Of a stretch of 64,000 nucleotides of DNA, positions 25,781-35,176 are shown piece after piece. Made by a program: the position numbers and the translations under genes. Position 1 is the first letter of the stretch; each line of letters starts with the position of its first letter. The notes under the pieces were generated by a model. That model was not told where the DNA came from. It did not search any database and worked only from the letters and a program-made list of their open reading frames with translations. Origin of the DNA: Roseivirga sp. UBA6061 (GTDB lineage Bacteria; Bacteroidota; Bacteroidia; Cytophagales; Cyclobacteriaceae); contig DIYF01000072.1 in NCBI GenBank assembly GCA_002427745.1, forward strand, positions 39,827-103,826. The letters are read 5' to 3'.

Positions 25781-28153
25781 GTGAGTCCTAAAAACCAACA
25801 TACTTCGATATACGATCGGGTTCAACCCAATTCAGTAGAATTTACTTCCCTGTTATCAAGATGTCTCAGGCAATGGTATATTTTCCTGATTTTTGGTGCG
25901 ACTGCCTTTTCCGTGGCATGGCTTTATTTGCAGTATCAGGAGCCGGTTTACACTGTTTCGAGTAAGATTATCATCCAGGAGGATGAAAAGAGTGATCTTG
26001 TGAGTGGACAGTTGTTTGGTAGCAATACCAGCCTTTTTGGAGACAACCTTACCATCAATAACGAAACGGAAGTACTAAAATCCCGGAGGCTTTTTAAAAA
26101 GATTGTTGATGATCTCGACCTGAACATCAGGTACTATGCTGTCAGAAAGTTTGTAGATATGGAGGTCTACCCTGACGCACCGATCAGGATCAATTTTCTC
26201 GACTCTGTAAAGAACTTTTATAATTCAGAGCTTCGCTTATCTCAGACCACGGGCTCAGGATATACGGCTATTATCTCAGCCTATGATGCTTCAGAGGGAA
26301 GCTATGTGACACAGGATACCATTTCTGTCAACTATGGGGCGGTGGCCAGCTACAGAGAAAGTCGCTTTAGGATTGTTAAGAACCGAGAGTTTTCCGGAGA
26401 GTGGATTATCAAGGTCATGGATCCGCTTACCCTGGCTATTTCTCTCTCTGCCCGTTTATCTGTTGAATCAGTGCCGCAGTCAGAAGTATTAATACTGTCA
26501 CACTCTGATAACCTGCCGGGGCGGTCGGCACAAGTGCTTAATAAGCTGATAGAAGTTTACAATAAGCAGGTGCTTGATAATAAGAACCTGTCAACCAAAA
26601 ACACCATAGATTTTATTGACGAGCGCCTTCGTCTGATTACACAGGAACTGGGAGATGTTGAAACGGAACTGGAGGAGTTTAAGAGAAATAATGATGTGCC
26701 GCTTGAATTGAGTCAGAACGCGGAGCAGTTTCTGGAAAGAGCTTCTTCCACCAACGAACGTATCAACGAGCTGGAACTGCAAATGGCACTGCTCAGGGGA
26801 ATGCAAAAAGACATCAGTACCGATAGTAGTGAGCTACTCTCTTACGATTTTTCGGTTAACGGCCAGGTGCCTTTCGCCATAACTGAGTTCAACAGGCTGG
26901 TACAGCAAAGGAGCACACTTATGGTATCGGCTACACCCTCTAACCCCCGCGTAATAGCGCTGGATGGTCAGATAGCCAGTGCCAAACAAAACCTGAAAGC
27001 CTGGGTAGATAATAAACTTCAGGACCTGATAAGTACGCGTGATTTCCTGCTTGAGAAAAGCGATCCTTTGTCGCAGAGGATAAAATCTATTCCACGCTTT
27101 GAAAGAGAGATGCTACAGATTATCAGGCAGCAGGCTATCAAAGAGCAGTTATTTACCTTCCTGTTGCAAAAGAGGGAGGAGAGCGCATTGAAATTAGCCT
27201 CCGAAGTCAATAACGCCCGAATAATAAATGACCCCATTTTTACAAGGAAGGTATCACCGGATAAGACCAGAACTTATGTCATTTTTCTCGTTTTAGGCCT
27301 GGGAATTCCTCTGATCGCTCTGACTTTGATCGAGTATTTTGATAACTACATACACAGCAAAGATGAAATAACCTCATCTGTGGATGTGTCCTTTTTGGGT
27401 GAAGTACCCTACAGAGAAAAGCAATTGAATTTTGAGAATCAGAGGAACAACAAATCTGTAGTTTCTGAGATGTTCAGAATGATCAGAACTAACCTGCGTT
27501 ACCTCAACGGTGGAGAGGCAGTAAAAACGATTTTGGTTACTTCTACCATTGGTGGAGAGGGGAAAACATTCGTGGCGGCCAATCTGGCCGTGAGTATGGC
27601 CTTCTCCGGAAAGAAAGTAGTAGTGTTGGGCTTTGACTTGCGTAAGCCGAAAATCAAAGAGTATTTCCCATTACAGAGCTCAGTGGGCCTTAGTAACTTC
27701 CTTATTAACCAGGAAGATAATCTGGATAATATTGTCAGCAAGCATGAGTCTATAGAAAACCTTAGCTACATCGACTGTGGGCCCATTCCACCCAATCCTT
27801 ACGAGCTTATTATGGGGCCTCGTACCAAAGAGCTGTTTGACAGACTGAAGAATACCTTCGAAGTAATTATCGTTGATTCTGCTCCTGTAGGCTTAGTGGC
27901 TGATGCCTTTGGTTTGAGTGAACATGTAGATTCGACAATCTACGTAACTCGTTTCGGCCATACATCAAGAGAACAGCTGAACGTACTCTCGGAAATTGTC
28001 GAGAACAAAAAGCTGACGAATGTTGCTCTGCTTTTCAACGGTGTTAAAAAGCGCATCGGTTATGCCTATGGCCGATATGCCTATTCTTACGGCAGCGGTT
28101 ACTACGAAGAAAGCAATCGAATTGACCTCAAAAGTCGCCTTAAGAGGAAGTAA
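25781..28153 (+). CDS. Wzc-type polysaccharide co-polymerase / BY-tyrosine kinase
   Basis: A 790-residue inner-membrane protein that controls chain length and export. It has two membrane segments (about 32-50 and 500-520) around a long periplasmic Wzz region with coiled coils, then a cytoplasmic kinase with Walker A STIGGEGKTFVA (about 588-599), Walker A' VVVLGFDLRKPK and Walker B VIIVDSAP. The tail near 760-776 is tyrosine-rich (YAYGRYAYSYGSGYYEE), the expected autophosphorylation cluster. The start codon is GTG at 25781, chosen because it lies directly after the upstream stop and gives the full N-terminus. Confidence 0.95.
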   Translation: MSPKNQHTSIYDRVQPNSVEFTSLLSRCLRQWYIFLIFGATAFSVAWLYLQYQEPVYTVSSKIIIQEDEKSDLVSGQLFGSNTSLFGDNLTINNETEVLKSRRLFKKIVDDLDLNIRYYAVRKFVDMEVYPDAPIRINFLDSVKNFYNSELRLSQTTGSGYTAIISAYDASEGSYVTQDTISVNYGAVASYRESRFRIVKNREFSGEWIIKVMDPLTLAISLSARLSVESVPQSEVLILSHSDNLPGRSAQVLNKLIEVYNKQVLDNKNLSTKNTIDFIDERLRLITQELGDVETELEEFKRNNDVPLELSQNAEQFLERASSTNERINELELQMALLRGMQKDISTDSSELLSYDFSVNGQVPFAITEFNRLVQQRSTLMVSATPSNPRVIALDGQIASAKQNLKAWVDNKLQDLISTRDFLLEKSDPLSQRIKSIPRFEREMLQIIRQQAIKEQLFTFLLQKREESALKLASEVNNARIINDPIFTRKVSPDKTRTYVIFLVLGLGIPLIALTLIEYFDNYIHSKDEITSSVDVSFLGEVPYREKQLNFENQRNNKSVVSEMFRMIRTNLRYLNGGEAVKTILVTSTIGGEGKTFVAANLAVSMAFSGKKVVVLGFDLRKPKIKEYFPLQSSVGLSNFLINQEDNLDNIVSKHESIENLSYIDCGPIPPNPYELIMGPRTKELFDRLKNTFEVIIVDSAPVGLVADAFGLSEHVDSTIYVTRFGHTSREQLNVLSEIVENKKLTNVALLFNGVKKRIGYAYGRYAYSYGSGYYEESNRIDLKSRLKRK

Positions 28154-28157
28154 CCCC

Positions 28158-28202
28158 TGACTGACCCTATTCAACACCAGCTTCTTTCAGGCCGGGTCAG
28201 TT
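28158..28202 (+). terminator. Hairpin after wzc, weak terminator candidate
   Basis: ACTGACCC near 28160 can pair with GGGTCAGT near 28195, leaving a long loop of about 30 bases. No uridine run follows, so termination would need another factor. It separates wzc from the MarR-led operon. Confidence 0.3.
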
Positions 28203-28290
28203 AAGGGTATAATTTATACTTTTAGTACGCCTGCCGACCCCACAAACTTGTCACATACTCAAGACAAGAGTCAGTTTCTTGAAAAAATAG

Positions 28291-28302
28291 TATGCATGCA
28301 TA
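28291..28302. promoter_or_regulatory. Palindrome TATGCATGCATA, candidate MarR operator
   Basis: A perfect 12-base palindrome lies 39 bases before the marR-like start codon. MarR proteins are dimers that bind palindromes in their own promoter, so this is a reasonable autoregulatory site controlling the beta-oxidation operon. The assignment is by position and symmetry only. Confidence 0.45.
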
Positions 28303-28341
28303 ACAAATTTTATTTAACTTCGTAAGCCTTCAAGCAAGCTT

Positions 28342-28785
28342 ATGAAGAGAGAAGAAACCGTAGACCACAATATTAAGACCAGCTGGCACGCGATTTATCG
28401 CATGTATAATCAGCAGGCGGTTCAGCATGATATTACAACATCTATCGGTTTTGTGCTGCTCAATATCAACTCGAAAGAAGGTACACCGGCTACGAAAATT
28501 GCCCCGCTGATGGGCCTGGAATCGAGGAGCCTCACGCGTATGCTCAAGTCCATGGAAGAGAAGAATTTTATCTACCGGCAGAAAGACCCGAATGATGGTC
28601 GCTCGGTTAGAATTTTCCTTACTGATCTGGGCAAAGAGAAAAAAGAGGTTTCACGGAAAACCGTTCTGGCTTTTAATGAAGCGGTTCGGCAAACGATTCC
28701 AGCAGATAAGCTTGAGGCTTTTTTCGAGGTGATTAATGAAATCAACGTTTTAATAGATAAAAAGGAAATTTTCCCAAACCCATGA
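28342..28785 (+). CDS. MarR-family transcriptional regulator
   Basis: A 147-residue winged-helix protein with the MarR plan: TKIAPLMGLESRSLTRMLKSM as the helix-turn-helix, then the wing DPNDGRSVRIFLTDLGKE, which holds the conserved D-x-R pattern (DGRSVR). It heads the beta-oxidation operon and overlaps the next gene by 4 bases (ATGA), so it is made together with it. Regulators of this kind in fatty acid operons often respond to acyl-CoA or fatty acids; that is an inference here. Confidence 0.92.
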   Translation: MKREETVDHNIKTSWHAIYRMYNQQAVQHDITTSIGFVLLNINSKEGTPATKIAPLMGLESRSLTRMLKSMEEKNFIYRQKDPNDGRSVRIFLTDLGKEKKEVSRKTVLAFNEAVRQTIPADKLEAFFEVINEINVLIDKKEIFPNP

Positions 28786-31166
28786 ATAGATCGATAAAGA
28801 AAGTCGCTGTTTTAGGTTCCGGGGTAATGGGCTCTCGTATCGCCTGTCATTTTGCCAATATCGGAGTAGAAGTTCTGCTGCTTGATATTGTGCCAAGAGA
28901 CCTGAGTGATGCCGATAAGTCTAAGCCTGCAGCCAGAAACAAGATTGTCAATGATGCTTTGGCATTTGCACTCAAATCAAAGCCTTCTCCTATCTATGAC
29001 AAGTCGTTCGCCAAACTGATCAGGACCGGAAACTTTGAAGACGATATGTCCAGGATTTCTGGTGTTGACTGGATAATAGAGGTAGTGGTAGAAAGGCTCG
29101 ATATCAAGAAGATCATCTTCGATCAGGTAGAGCAATATAGAAAGCCGGGTACCCTTATTACGTCTAATACCTCGGGTATTCCTATGCAGATGATGTGTGA
29201 GGGAAGAAGCGAAGACTTCCAGAAGCATTTCTGCGGAACACATTTCTTTAACCCACCAAGGTACCTGCGTCTGCTGGAAATTATTCCAGGCCCAAAGACC
29301 GATCCGGCTATCATAGATTTTATGATGCATTACGGAGATCTGTTTCTGGGTAAAGAGACGGTACTTTGTAAAGACACACCTGCCTTTATCGCCAACAGAA
29401 TTGGTATCTATGCCATCATGTCGGCCATGCATACCATTGAGGAAATGGGCCTCACGGTAGGAGAGGTAGACCGTATGACCGGGCCGCTGATCGGTAGGGC
29501 TAAGTCAGCTACTTTCCGCACCATGGATGTGGTCGGGCTGGACACTACCGTAAATGTCGCCAATGGCTTGTATCAGGGCTTACCTCAGGATGAGTCCAGA
29601 GAAAAGTTCAAAATTCCCGGTATTGTGGAAGAGGTACACAAAAGAGGCTGGTATGGCGATAAGTCCAAGCAGGGATATTTCAAAAAGACAAAAGACGCTA
29701 ATGGCAAGAGGCTTATTCAGGAACTGGACCTGAAGACTTTTGAATATGGCGATCGCACGAAGGCAAAGTTCAGAGCACTTGATGCTGTAAAGGATGAGGA
29801 AAATCTGAAAACCAGGATCAAAACACTGGTAAACTTTGATGACAAGGCGGGTGAATTCTACAGAGCCACCTTCTTCGATACCTTCAGATATGTATCAAAT
29901 CGTATTCCTGAAATAGCCGATGAGCTTTATCGTATCGATCAGGCCGTTTGCGCAGGATTTGGTTGGGAAATGGGACCATTCGATACCTGGGACCTCTTAG
30001 GTGTGAAAGAGACGGTCACGAAAATGGAGTCTATGGATCTCAAACCCAACCAATGGGTTTATGATATGCTTGAAGCCGGCAATGAGTCTTTCTATAGGAT
30101 TGAGAATGGTATCAAGAAGTACTATGATGTACCAACCAAAACTTACAAAACCGTTCCGGGTACTGATGAGCTGATCATTCTTGAGAATATACGAGAGACC
30201 AAGAAGGTTTGGGGCAATGCAGGAGCCAGCGTTTTCGATATCGGAGACGATGTACTGTGTCTGGAGTTCCATACTAAAATGAACTCTATTGGTGCCGAGG
30301 TAATTGAAGGTATCGAAACAGCTATTTCTATGGCTGAGAAGGGATACAAAGGACTGGTGATCGGAAATGAAGGGCCTAACTTCTCGGCAGGAGCCAACCT
30401 GGCCATGCTGTTTATGTTTGCCGGTGATCAGGACTACGATGAGATCAACCTGATGATTGCTCAGTTCCAGAATACCATGAAGCGTGCACGGTTTTCTTCT
30501 GTGCCCGTAGTTTCTGCTCCTTCTGGTATGGCCCTGGGTGGTGGCTGCGAATTGTCGCTGCACTGTGATGCCATTCAGGCGCACGCTGAGACCTACATTG
30601 GTTTGGTGGAAGTTGGGGTTGGCCTGATTCCCGGTGGCGGTGGTACCAAGGAGTTTGCCCTGAGGGCGGCTGACGCTTATACTGCCGGAGACCCTGAGCT
30701 GAACAGACTGCAGGAAGCCTTTATGAATATCGCTACGGCAAAAGTGGCTACTTCTGCGGAAGAGGCTCGTGCCATGGGTATACTCAGACCAGGCGACATG
30801 GTAACACTAAACAGAAGCAGACTTATCTCTGATGCCAAAGAGCGTGTGCTTGAGCTCTACGAGGCGGGTTATACTCAGCCGGTAGAGCGCACGGATATTA
30901 AGGTACAGGGTAGAACCGGACTGGCTCTGTTTGAAGCGGGCATTAACGGTATGCGTTTTGGTAATTACATATCAGAGCACGATGCAAAAATTGCCAGAAA
31001 AGTGGCACACGTAATGTGTGGAGGTGATTTGACTTATCCACAAAATGTATCTGAGCAGTATCTGCTTGATCTGGAACGTGAGGCTTTCTTGTCGCTGACG
31101 GCTGAGCCTAAAACACTGGAAAGAATTCACAGCATTCTGTTCAAAGGAAAGCCGCTGCGCAATTAA
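28782..31166 (+). CDS. 3-hydroxyacyl-CoA dehydrogenase / enoyl-CoA hydratase fusion (FadJ-like)
   Basis: A 794-residue bifunctional enzyme of beta-oxidation. The dehydrogenase comes first: VAVLGSGVMGSRI at 8-20 binds NAD, GTHFFNPPRYLRLLEIIPG carries the catalytic His, and the C-terminal HCDH domain follows to about 420. The hydratase follows: NFSAGANLAML near 530 and GMALGGGCELSLHCD near 580 form the oxyanion and active-site loops. This order is the reverse of E. coli FadB. It hydrates enoyl-CoA and oxidises the 3-hydroxyacyl-CoA. It lies between the MarR gene and a small four-helix-bundle gene, with the thiolase gene beyond. Confidence 0.95.
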   Translation: MNRSIKKVAVLGSGVMGSRIACHFANIGVEVLLLDIVPRDLSDADKSKPAARNKIVNDALAFALKSKPSPIYDKSFAKLIRTGNFEDDMSRISGVDWIIEVVVERLDIKKIIFDQVEQYRKPGTLITSNTSGIPMQMMCEGRSEDFQKHFCGTHFFNPPRYLRLLEIIPGPKTDPAIIDFMMHYGDLFLGKETVLCKDTPAFIANRIGIYAIMSAMHTIEEMGLTVGEVDRMTGPLIGRAKSATFRTMDVVGLDTTVNVANGLYQGLPQDESREKFKIPGIVEEVHKRGWYGDKSKQGYFKKTKDANGKRLIQELDLKTFEYGDRTKAKFRALDAVKDEENLKTRIKTLVNFDDKAGEFYRATFFDTFRYVSNRIPEIADELYRIDQAVCAGFGWEMGPFDTWDLLGVKETVTKMESMDLKPNQWVYDMLEAGNESFYRIENGIKKYYDVPTKTYKTVPGTDELIILENIRETKKVWGNAGASVFDIGDDVLCLEFHTKMNSIGAEVIEGIETAISMAEKGYKGLVIGNEGPNFSAGANLAMLFMFAGDQDYDEINLMIAQFQNTMKRARFSSVPVVSAPSGMALGGGCELSLHCDAIQAHAETYIGLVEVGVGLIPGGGGTKEFALRAADAYTAGDPELNRLQEAFMNIATAKVATSAEEARAMGILRPGDMVTLNRSRLISDAKERVLELYEAGYTQPVERTDIKVQGRTGLALFEAGINGMRFGNYISEHDAKIARKVAHVMCGGDLTYPQNVSEQYLLDLEREAFLSLTAEPKTLERIHSILFKGKPLRN

Positions 31167-31205
31167 GACAGGAGATAAAAGAAGACAGACTTTAGACTGT
31201 TGATG

Positions 31206-31559
31206 ATGCATAATTTCAGAGAATTGAAGGTTTGGAAAAAGAGCAGGGTTCTTGTGAAAGAAGTCTATTTGCTCACTGCTGAATTGCCTCTGAGTGAGAA
31301 GTATAACCTGGCTTCTCAGATGCAGTCAGCAGCCGTCTCAGTCATTTCGAATATAGCCGAAGGATCGGGTAGAGGCTCTGATGTAGACTTTGCCCGATTT
31401 CTGGACATGAGCCTTGGCTCCTCTCATGAACTTGAGAGTCAAATACTTGTAGCTTCTGATTTGTCTTTCATCGATTTGGAAAAGTATCAAACGTTGATGG
31501 ATGTCTTGTCAGAAGTGCAAAGAATGCTGGTAGGATTAATGAATAAACTCAGAGGTTGA
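31206..31559 (+). CDS. Four-helix-bundle protein (23S rRNA intervening-sequence family)
   Basis: A small all-helical protein (about 118 residues) of the IVP/TIGR02436 family, with the standard opening MHNFRELKVWKKS and the core SAAVSVISNIAEGSGRGSD. Start chosen at the third candidate codon (31206) because the paralogue at 32854 begins MHNYRELRVW; TTG at 31200 and ATG at 31203 are alternatives. Members are often encoded in intervening sequences of 23S rRNA genes and in many unlinked places in Bacteroidota; the molecular role is not established. Here it sits between the fadJ-like and thiolase genes. Confidence 0.92.
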   Translation: MHNFRELKVWKKSRVLVKEVYLLTAELPLSEKYNLASQMQSAAVSVISNIAEGSGRGSDVDFARFLDMSLGSSHELESQILVASDLSFIDLEKYQTLMDVLSEVQRMLVGLMNKLRG

Positions 31560-31605
31560 CTCAAAGAGTCTGACTCTCTAAAATCTAAATACTAATATCT
31601 AGAAA

Positions 31606-32784
31606 ATGGACGCATATATAGTAGCAGGATATAGAACGGCAGTAGGTCGGGGTAAGCGAAGTGTCTTGAAGACGGTTCGGCCTGACGATATGGCTGCTGA
31701 TGTTATAAAGCATTTGGTTTCTCAGGTGGATGGTTTCGACCCAACAAGGGTAGATGACCTGATCGTGGGAAATGCAGTCCCTGAGGCTGAGCAAGGTATG
31801 CAGATGGGAAGAATGATTTCTCTTCTGGCCCTGCCGATTGAGGTACCGGGTGTAACCGTAAATCGCTATTGCGGCTCTGGCCTTGAGGCCATTGCTCTGG
31901 CATCTTCCAGAATACATGCAGGTACGGCCGATTGTATCATTGCCGGAGGTACAGAGTCGATGAGTATGGTACCGGTAATGGGCTATAAGACAGCCCTGAA
32001 TTATAAGATTGCCACCGAGCACTCAGACTATTATCTGAGCATGGGCCTTACTGCTGAGCAAGTGGGTAAGGAGTATGGAATCAATCGCGAGGAGGGAGAT
32101 GAGTTTGCTTTTCAATCGCATCAAAAAGCGGTGAAGGCACAGGCCGAAGGCAAGTTTGACGATGAGATTGTACCGATTACGGTAAATGAGAAGTTTGTCG
32201 GCCCGGACGGAAAAATGCATGAGAAAAGCTATACCGTGGATAAAGATGAAGGCCCCAGAGCTGACACTAGCAAAGAAGTGCTGGCCAAACTGAGGCCTGT
32301 TTTTGCCCAGGGTGGCCAGGTGACTGCCGGTAATTCTTCCCCGGTATCTGACGGAGCTTCTTTTGTAATGGTCATGTCAGAAAGAATGGTAAAAGAGCTC
32401 AACCTGGAGCCAATCGCCAGGATGGTGACTTATGCTGCAGTGGGAGTGCATCCTCGGATCATGGGTATTGGCCCGGTAGATGCTGTGCCGAAGGCTTTGA
32501 AGCAGGCTGGTCTCAAGCAAAATGATCTGGACCTGATTGAATTGAATGAGGCTTTCGCGGCTCAGTCGCTGGCTGTGATTAAAGAGCTTGATCTGGATAC
32601 CTCTATCCTGAATGTGAATGGAGGAGCTATTGCTCTGGGCCATCCCCTGGGCTGCTCAGGAGCTAAGCTGTCCGTCCAGCTTTTCAACGAAATGAGAAGA
32701 AGAGAAAATGCCAAATACGGTATGGTAACTGCCTGTGTAGGGGGCGGACAAGGAGTTGCTGGAATCTATGAATTCCTGAATTAG
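31606..32784 (+). CDS. Acetyl-CoA C-acyltransferase (3-ketoacyl-CoA thiolase)
   Basis: Cleaves 3-ketoacyl-CoA with CoA in the last step of beta-oxidation. The 392-residue protein has nucleophile Cys89 ([16 protein letters not shown]), the GHPLGCSGA motif near 345 with the catalytic His, and the second active-site Cys in TACVGGGQG near 377. Its placement after a FadJ-like gene and before an acyl-CoA dehydrogenase gene fits a degradative thiolase (FadA/FadI type) rather than a biosynthetic acetoacetyl-CoA thiolase. Confidence 0.95.
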   Translation: MDAYIVAGYRTAVGRGKRSVLKTVRPDDMAADVIKHLVSQVDGFDPTRVDDLIVGNAVPEAEQGMQMGRMISLLALPIEVPGVTVNRYCGSGLEAIALASSRIHAGTADCIIAGGTESMSMVPVMGYKTALNYKIATEHSDYYLSMGLTAEQVGKEYGINREEGDEFAFQSHQKAVKAQAEGKFDDEIVPITVNEKFVGPDGKMHEKSYTVDKDEGPRADTSKEVLAKLRPVFAQGGQVTAGNSSPVSDGASFVMVMSERMVKELNLEPIARMVTYAAVGVHPRIMGIGPVDAVPKALKQAGLKQNDLDLIELNEAFAAQSLAVIKELDLDTSILNVNGGAIALGHPLGCSGAKLSVQLFNEMRRRENAKYGMVTACVGGGQGVAGIYEFLN

Positions 32785-32853
32785 TAGTATATGGCGAGTA
32801 TGTAATGTGTATTGAGAATTGGAGAAAGACATTTCAACAAAACATAATACACC

Positions 32854-33204
32854 ATGCATAACTATAGAGAATTAAGAGTCTGGGAAAAGGCAGTTGATTT
32901 TGCTGTCGATGTTTACAAATCAACAGAATCCTTACCACCTGAGGAAAGGTTTGGTCTGACAAGTCAGATAAGGAGAAGTGTTGTGTCGGTGAGTTCAAAT
33001 ATTGCCGAGGGTGCTGGAAGAAACACGAAAGGGGAATTCAACCAGTTTTTGGGGTATGCTTATGGGTCATCTTGCGAATTGGATACGCAACTGATCATAG
33101 CAAAGAAGTTAGATTTTATAAACAAAGAGTCGTTTTTGGAATTGGAAGCTGAAATAAACCACATTCAACGAATGATCTACAATCTGAAAAGGTCAATGGT
33201 TTAG
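32854..33204 (+). CDS. Four-helix-bundle protein (23S rRNA intervening-sequence family)
   Basis: A 116-residue paralogue of the protein at 31206, with the same opening (MHNYRELRVWEKA) and the core RRSVVSVSSNIAEGAGRNT. It is placed between the thiolase and acyl-CoA dehydrogenase genes. Short imperfect inverted sequences flank it: TAATGTGTATTGAG upstream (about 32804-32817) and CTCAATACC with AATACACAATAC downstream (about 33210-33232). This is consistent with insertion into an older operon. Function unknown. Confidence 0.92.
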   Translation: MHNYRELRVWEKAVDFAVDVYKSTESLPPEERFGLTSQIRRSVVSVSSNIAEGAGRNTKGEFNQFLGYAYGSSCELDTQLIIAKKLDFINKESFLELEAEINHIQRMIYNLKRSMV

Positions 33205-33246
33205 GGACTGCTCAATACCAAATACACAATACTAATAAACAGAACC

Positions 33247-35055
33247 ATGTCTGTAATTGCAGAAAAATCATCAATTAAAGGGGGAGAGTTTATCGTAAGA
33301 GAAACCCAGGCCCAGGAAGTATTTATTCCCGAGGAATTTACCGAGGAGCAGAAAATGATGGCGCAAGCCTGTCAGGATTTCATTGATACAGAGATCAACC
33401 CTAATGTGGAAGTGATTGACGGTATGAAAGACCCGGATATCATCCCGAACATCTTTAAAAAGGCGGGTGAACTGGGGCTTTTAGGTATTTCGGTACCGGA
33501 GGCCTACAATGGATTGGGTATGAGTTTCAACACTGGAATGCTCATTGCTGATATTATTGGAGCTGCAGGTTCTTTCTCCACTACTTATGGTGCACATACC
33601 GGTATTGGTACCTTGCCTATTCTGTACTATGGCACTGAAGAGCAAAAGCAGAAGTATGTGTCCAAGCTGGCCACAGGTGAGTGGGCTGCCTGCTACTGTC
33701 TGACAGAGCCGGATGCTGGTTCTGACGCCAATTCCGGTAAGACCAAGGCGGTGCTGTCTGAAGATGGTACACACTATAAGATTACCGGGCAGAAGATGTG
33801 GATCTCTAATGCTGGTTTTGCGGATGTTTTCATCGTTTTTGCCAAGATCGAGGATGATAAAAACCTCACCGCCTTTATTGTGGAAAAAGGTTTTGGTGGT
33901 ATCACCATGAACGATGAGGAGAAAAAGCTGGGTATCAAAGGCTCTTCAACACGTCAGGTATTTTTCAATGATTGCGAAGTGCCGGTTGAGAATATGTTGT
34001 CTGAGCGCGAGAACGGATTCAAAATCGCTGTGAACATTCTCAATATCGGTCGTATTAAGCTGGGGGCTGGTGTATTGGGAGGTTGTAGAACGGTTATTTC
34101 TCAGGCTACGAATTATGCGAATGAGCGCAAGCAGTTCGGTACTTCTATTTCGAGCTTCGGTGCGATTAAGCATAAGCTGGCCGAGATGGCGATCAGAACT
34201 TATGTGACCGAGTCACTGGATTACAGAGCGGGTCAGAATATTGAAGATAAAATTGAAGACCTGATTGCTTCCGGAATGGATGATGCCCAGGCGAAACTGA
34301 AAGGTGTTGAGCAGTTTGCTATTGAGTGTGCGATCGGTAAAATCCATAGCTCCGAGGTGTTGGACTATGTGGTTGACCAGGGATTACAGGTATATGGAGG
34401 TATGGGTTACTCAGCCGATGCTCCGATGGAGCGAGCTTATCGTGATGCCCGTATTGCCAGGATCTACGAAGGTACCAACGAGATCAACCGCATGTTGATG
34501 GTAGGTATGTTGCTGAAGCGTGCCATGAAAGGTGAACTCGATATTTATGGTCCGGCTATGGATGTATCTAAAGAGCTTACTTCAGTGCCGTCTTTTGCTA
34601 CGATTGATAAGTCTGTTTTATTTAATGGCGAGAAAGCAGTAATCAAGAACCTGAAGAAGGTATTCCTGATGGTGGGTGGTAAAGCTGCCATGGCGCTTCA
34701 GGACAGGATCGAAGATGAGCAGGAAGTAATGATGAATCTGGCTGATATCCTGATCGAAATTTACGCAGCAGAATCGGCTATGTTGAGAACAGAGAAGTTG
34801 GTGAGTATGCGGGGCGAAGAAGCATGTGCTGATTATATCGCCATGACTCAGGTATATATGGCTACCGCAGTAGACAGGATTAACGCAGCTGCTAAAGAAG
34901 CCATAGCATCCTTCACCAAAGGTGATGAGCAGAAAGTAATGCTCATGGGGCTTAAGCGCTTTACCAAAATGGACCTGGTGAATACTAAAGAGCTGAGAAG
35001 ACAAATTGCCGATACGCTTATCAAAGAAGGTAAGTACGCTTACTACTTTGGCTAG
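33247..35055 (+). CDS. Acyl-CoA dehydrogenase
   Basis: A 602-residue FAD enzyme for the first step of beta-oxidation. It has the usual N-terminal helical, middle beta and C-terminal helical domains (about 30-400): CLTEPDAGSDAN and KMWISNAGFADVF in the flavin-binding region, and YRDARIARIYEGTNEINRM near 400, where the Glu of YEGT is the usual catalytic base. About 180 extra residues follow, as in the very-long-chain type, and may aid membrane association or dimerisation. It closes the operon; a clear terminator hairpin follows. Confidence 0.95.
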   Translation: MSVIAEKSSIKGGEFIVRETQAQEVFIPEEFTEEQKMMAQACQDFIDTEINPNVEVIDGMKDPDIIPNIFKKAGELGLLGISVPEAYNGLGMSFNTGMLIADIIGAAGSFSTTYGAHTGIGTLPILYYGTEEQKQKYVSKLATGEWAACYCLTEPDAGSDANSGKTKAVLSEDGTHYKITGQKMWISNAGFADVFIVFAKIEDDKNLTAFIVEKGFGGITMNDEEKKLGIKGSSTRQVFFNDCEVPVENMLSERENGFKIAVNILNIGRIKLGAGVLGGCRTVISQATNYANERKQFGTSISSFGAIKHKLAEMAIRTYVTESLDYRAGQNIEDKIEDLIASGMDDAQAKLKGVEQFAIECAIGKIHSSEVLDYVVDQGLQVYGGMGYSADAPMERAYRDARIARIYEGTNEINRMLMVGMLLKRAMKGELDIYGPAMDVSKELTSVPSFATIDKSVLFNGEKAVIKNLKKVFLMVGGKAAMALQDRIEDEQEVMMNLADILIEIYAAESAMLRTEKLVSMRGEEACADYIAMTQVYMATAVDRINAAAKEAIASFTKGDEQKVMLMGLKRFTKMDLVNTKELRRQIADTLIKEGKYAYYFG

Positions 35056-35127
35056 TACTCCTCTGTCCTGCAGACAGCCTGTCTGCCAGGCAGGCTCCTC
35101 TGAATGAGGAAGGTTGATTGAATTATT

Positions 35128-35156
35128 AAAAGCGATCCTGTCAGGGTCGCTTTTTT
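35128..35156 (+). terminator. Rho-independent terminator of the beta-oxidation operon
   Basis: AAAAGCGA pairs with TCGCTTTT around an inner CC/GG pair, and the stem is followed by a run of T residues. It lies about 75 bases after the acyl-CoA dehydrogenase stop. The A-rich 5' arm means it may also act for the convergent gene. Confidence 0.85.
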
Positions 35157-35176
35157 GTTGGGCGATGTCAAAGACT

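Noticed and set aside
29997..30584. Long minus-strand open frame within the FadJ-like gene
   Set aside because: It is a shadow of a well-conserved coding region; it has no recognisable domain.
35060..35100. Rho-independent terminator at the GCAGACA/TGTCTGC hairpin
   Set aside because: It lacks a T run; the clear terminator is the next hairpin at 35128-35156.
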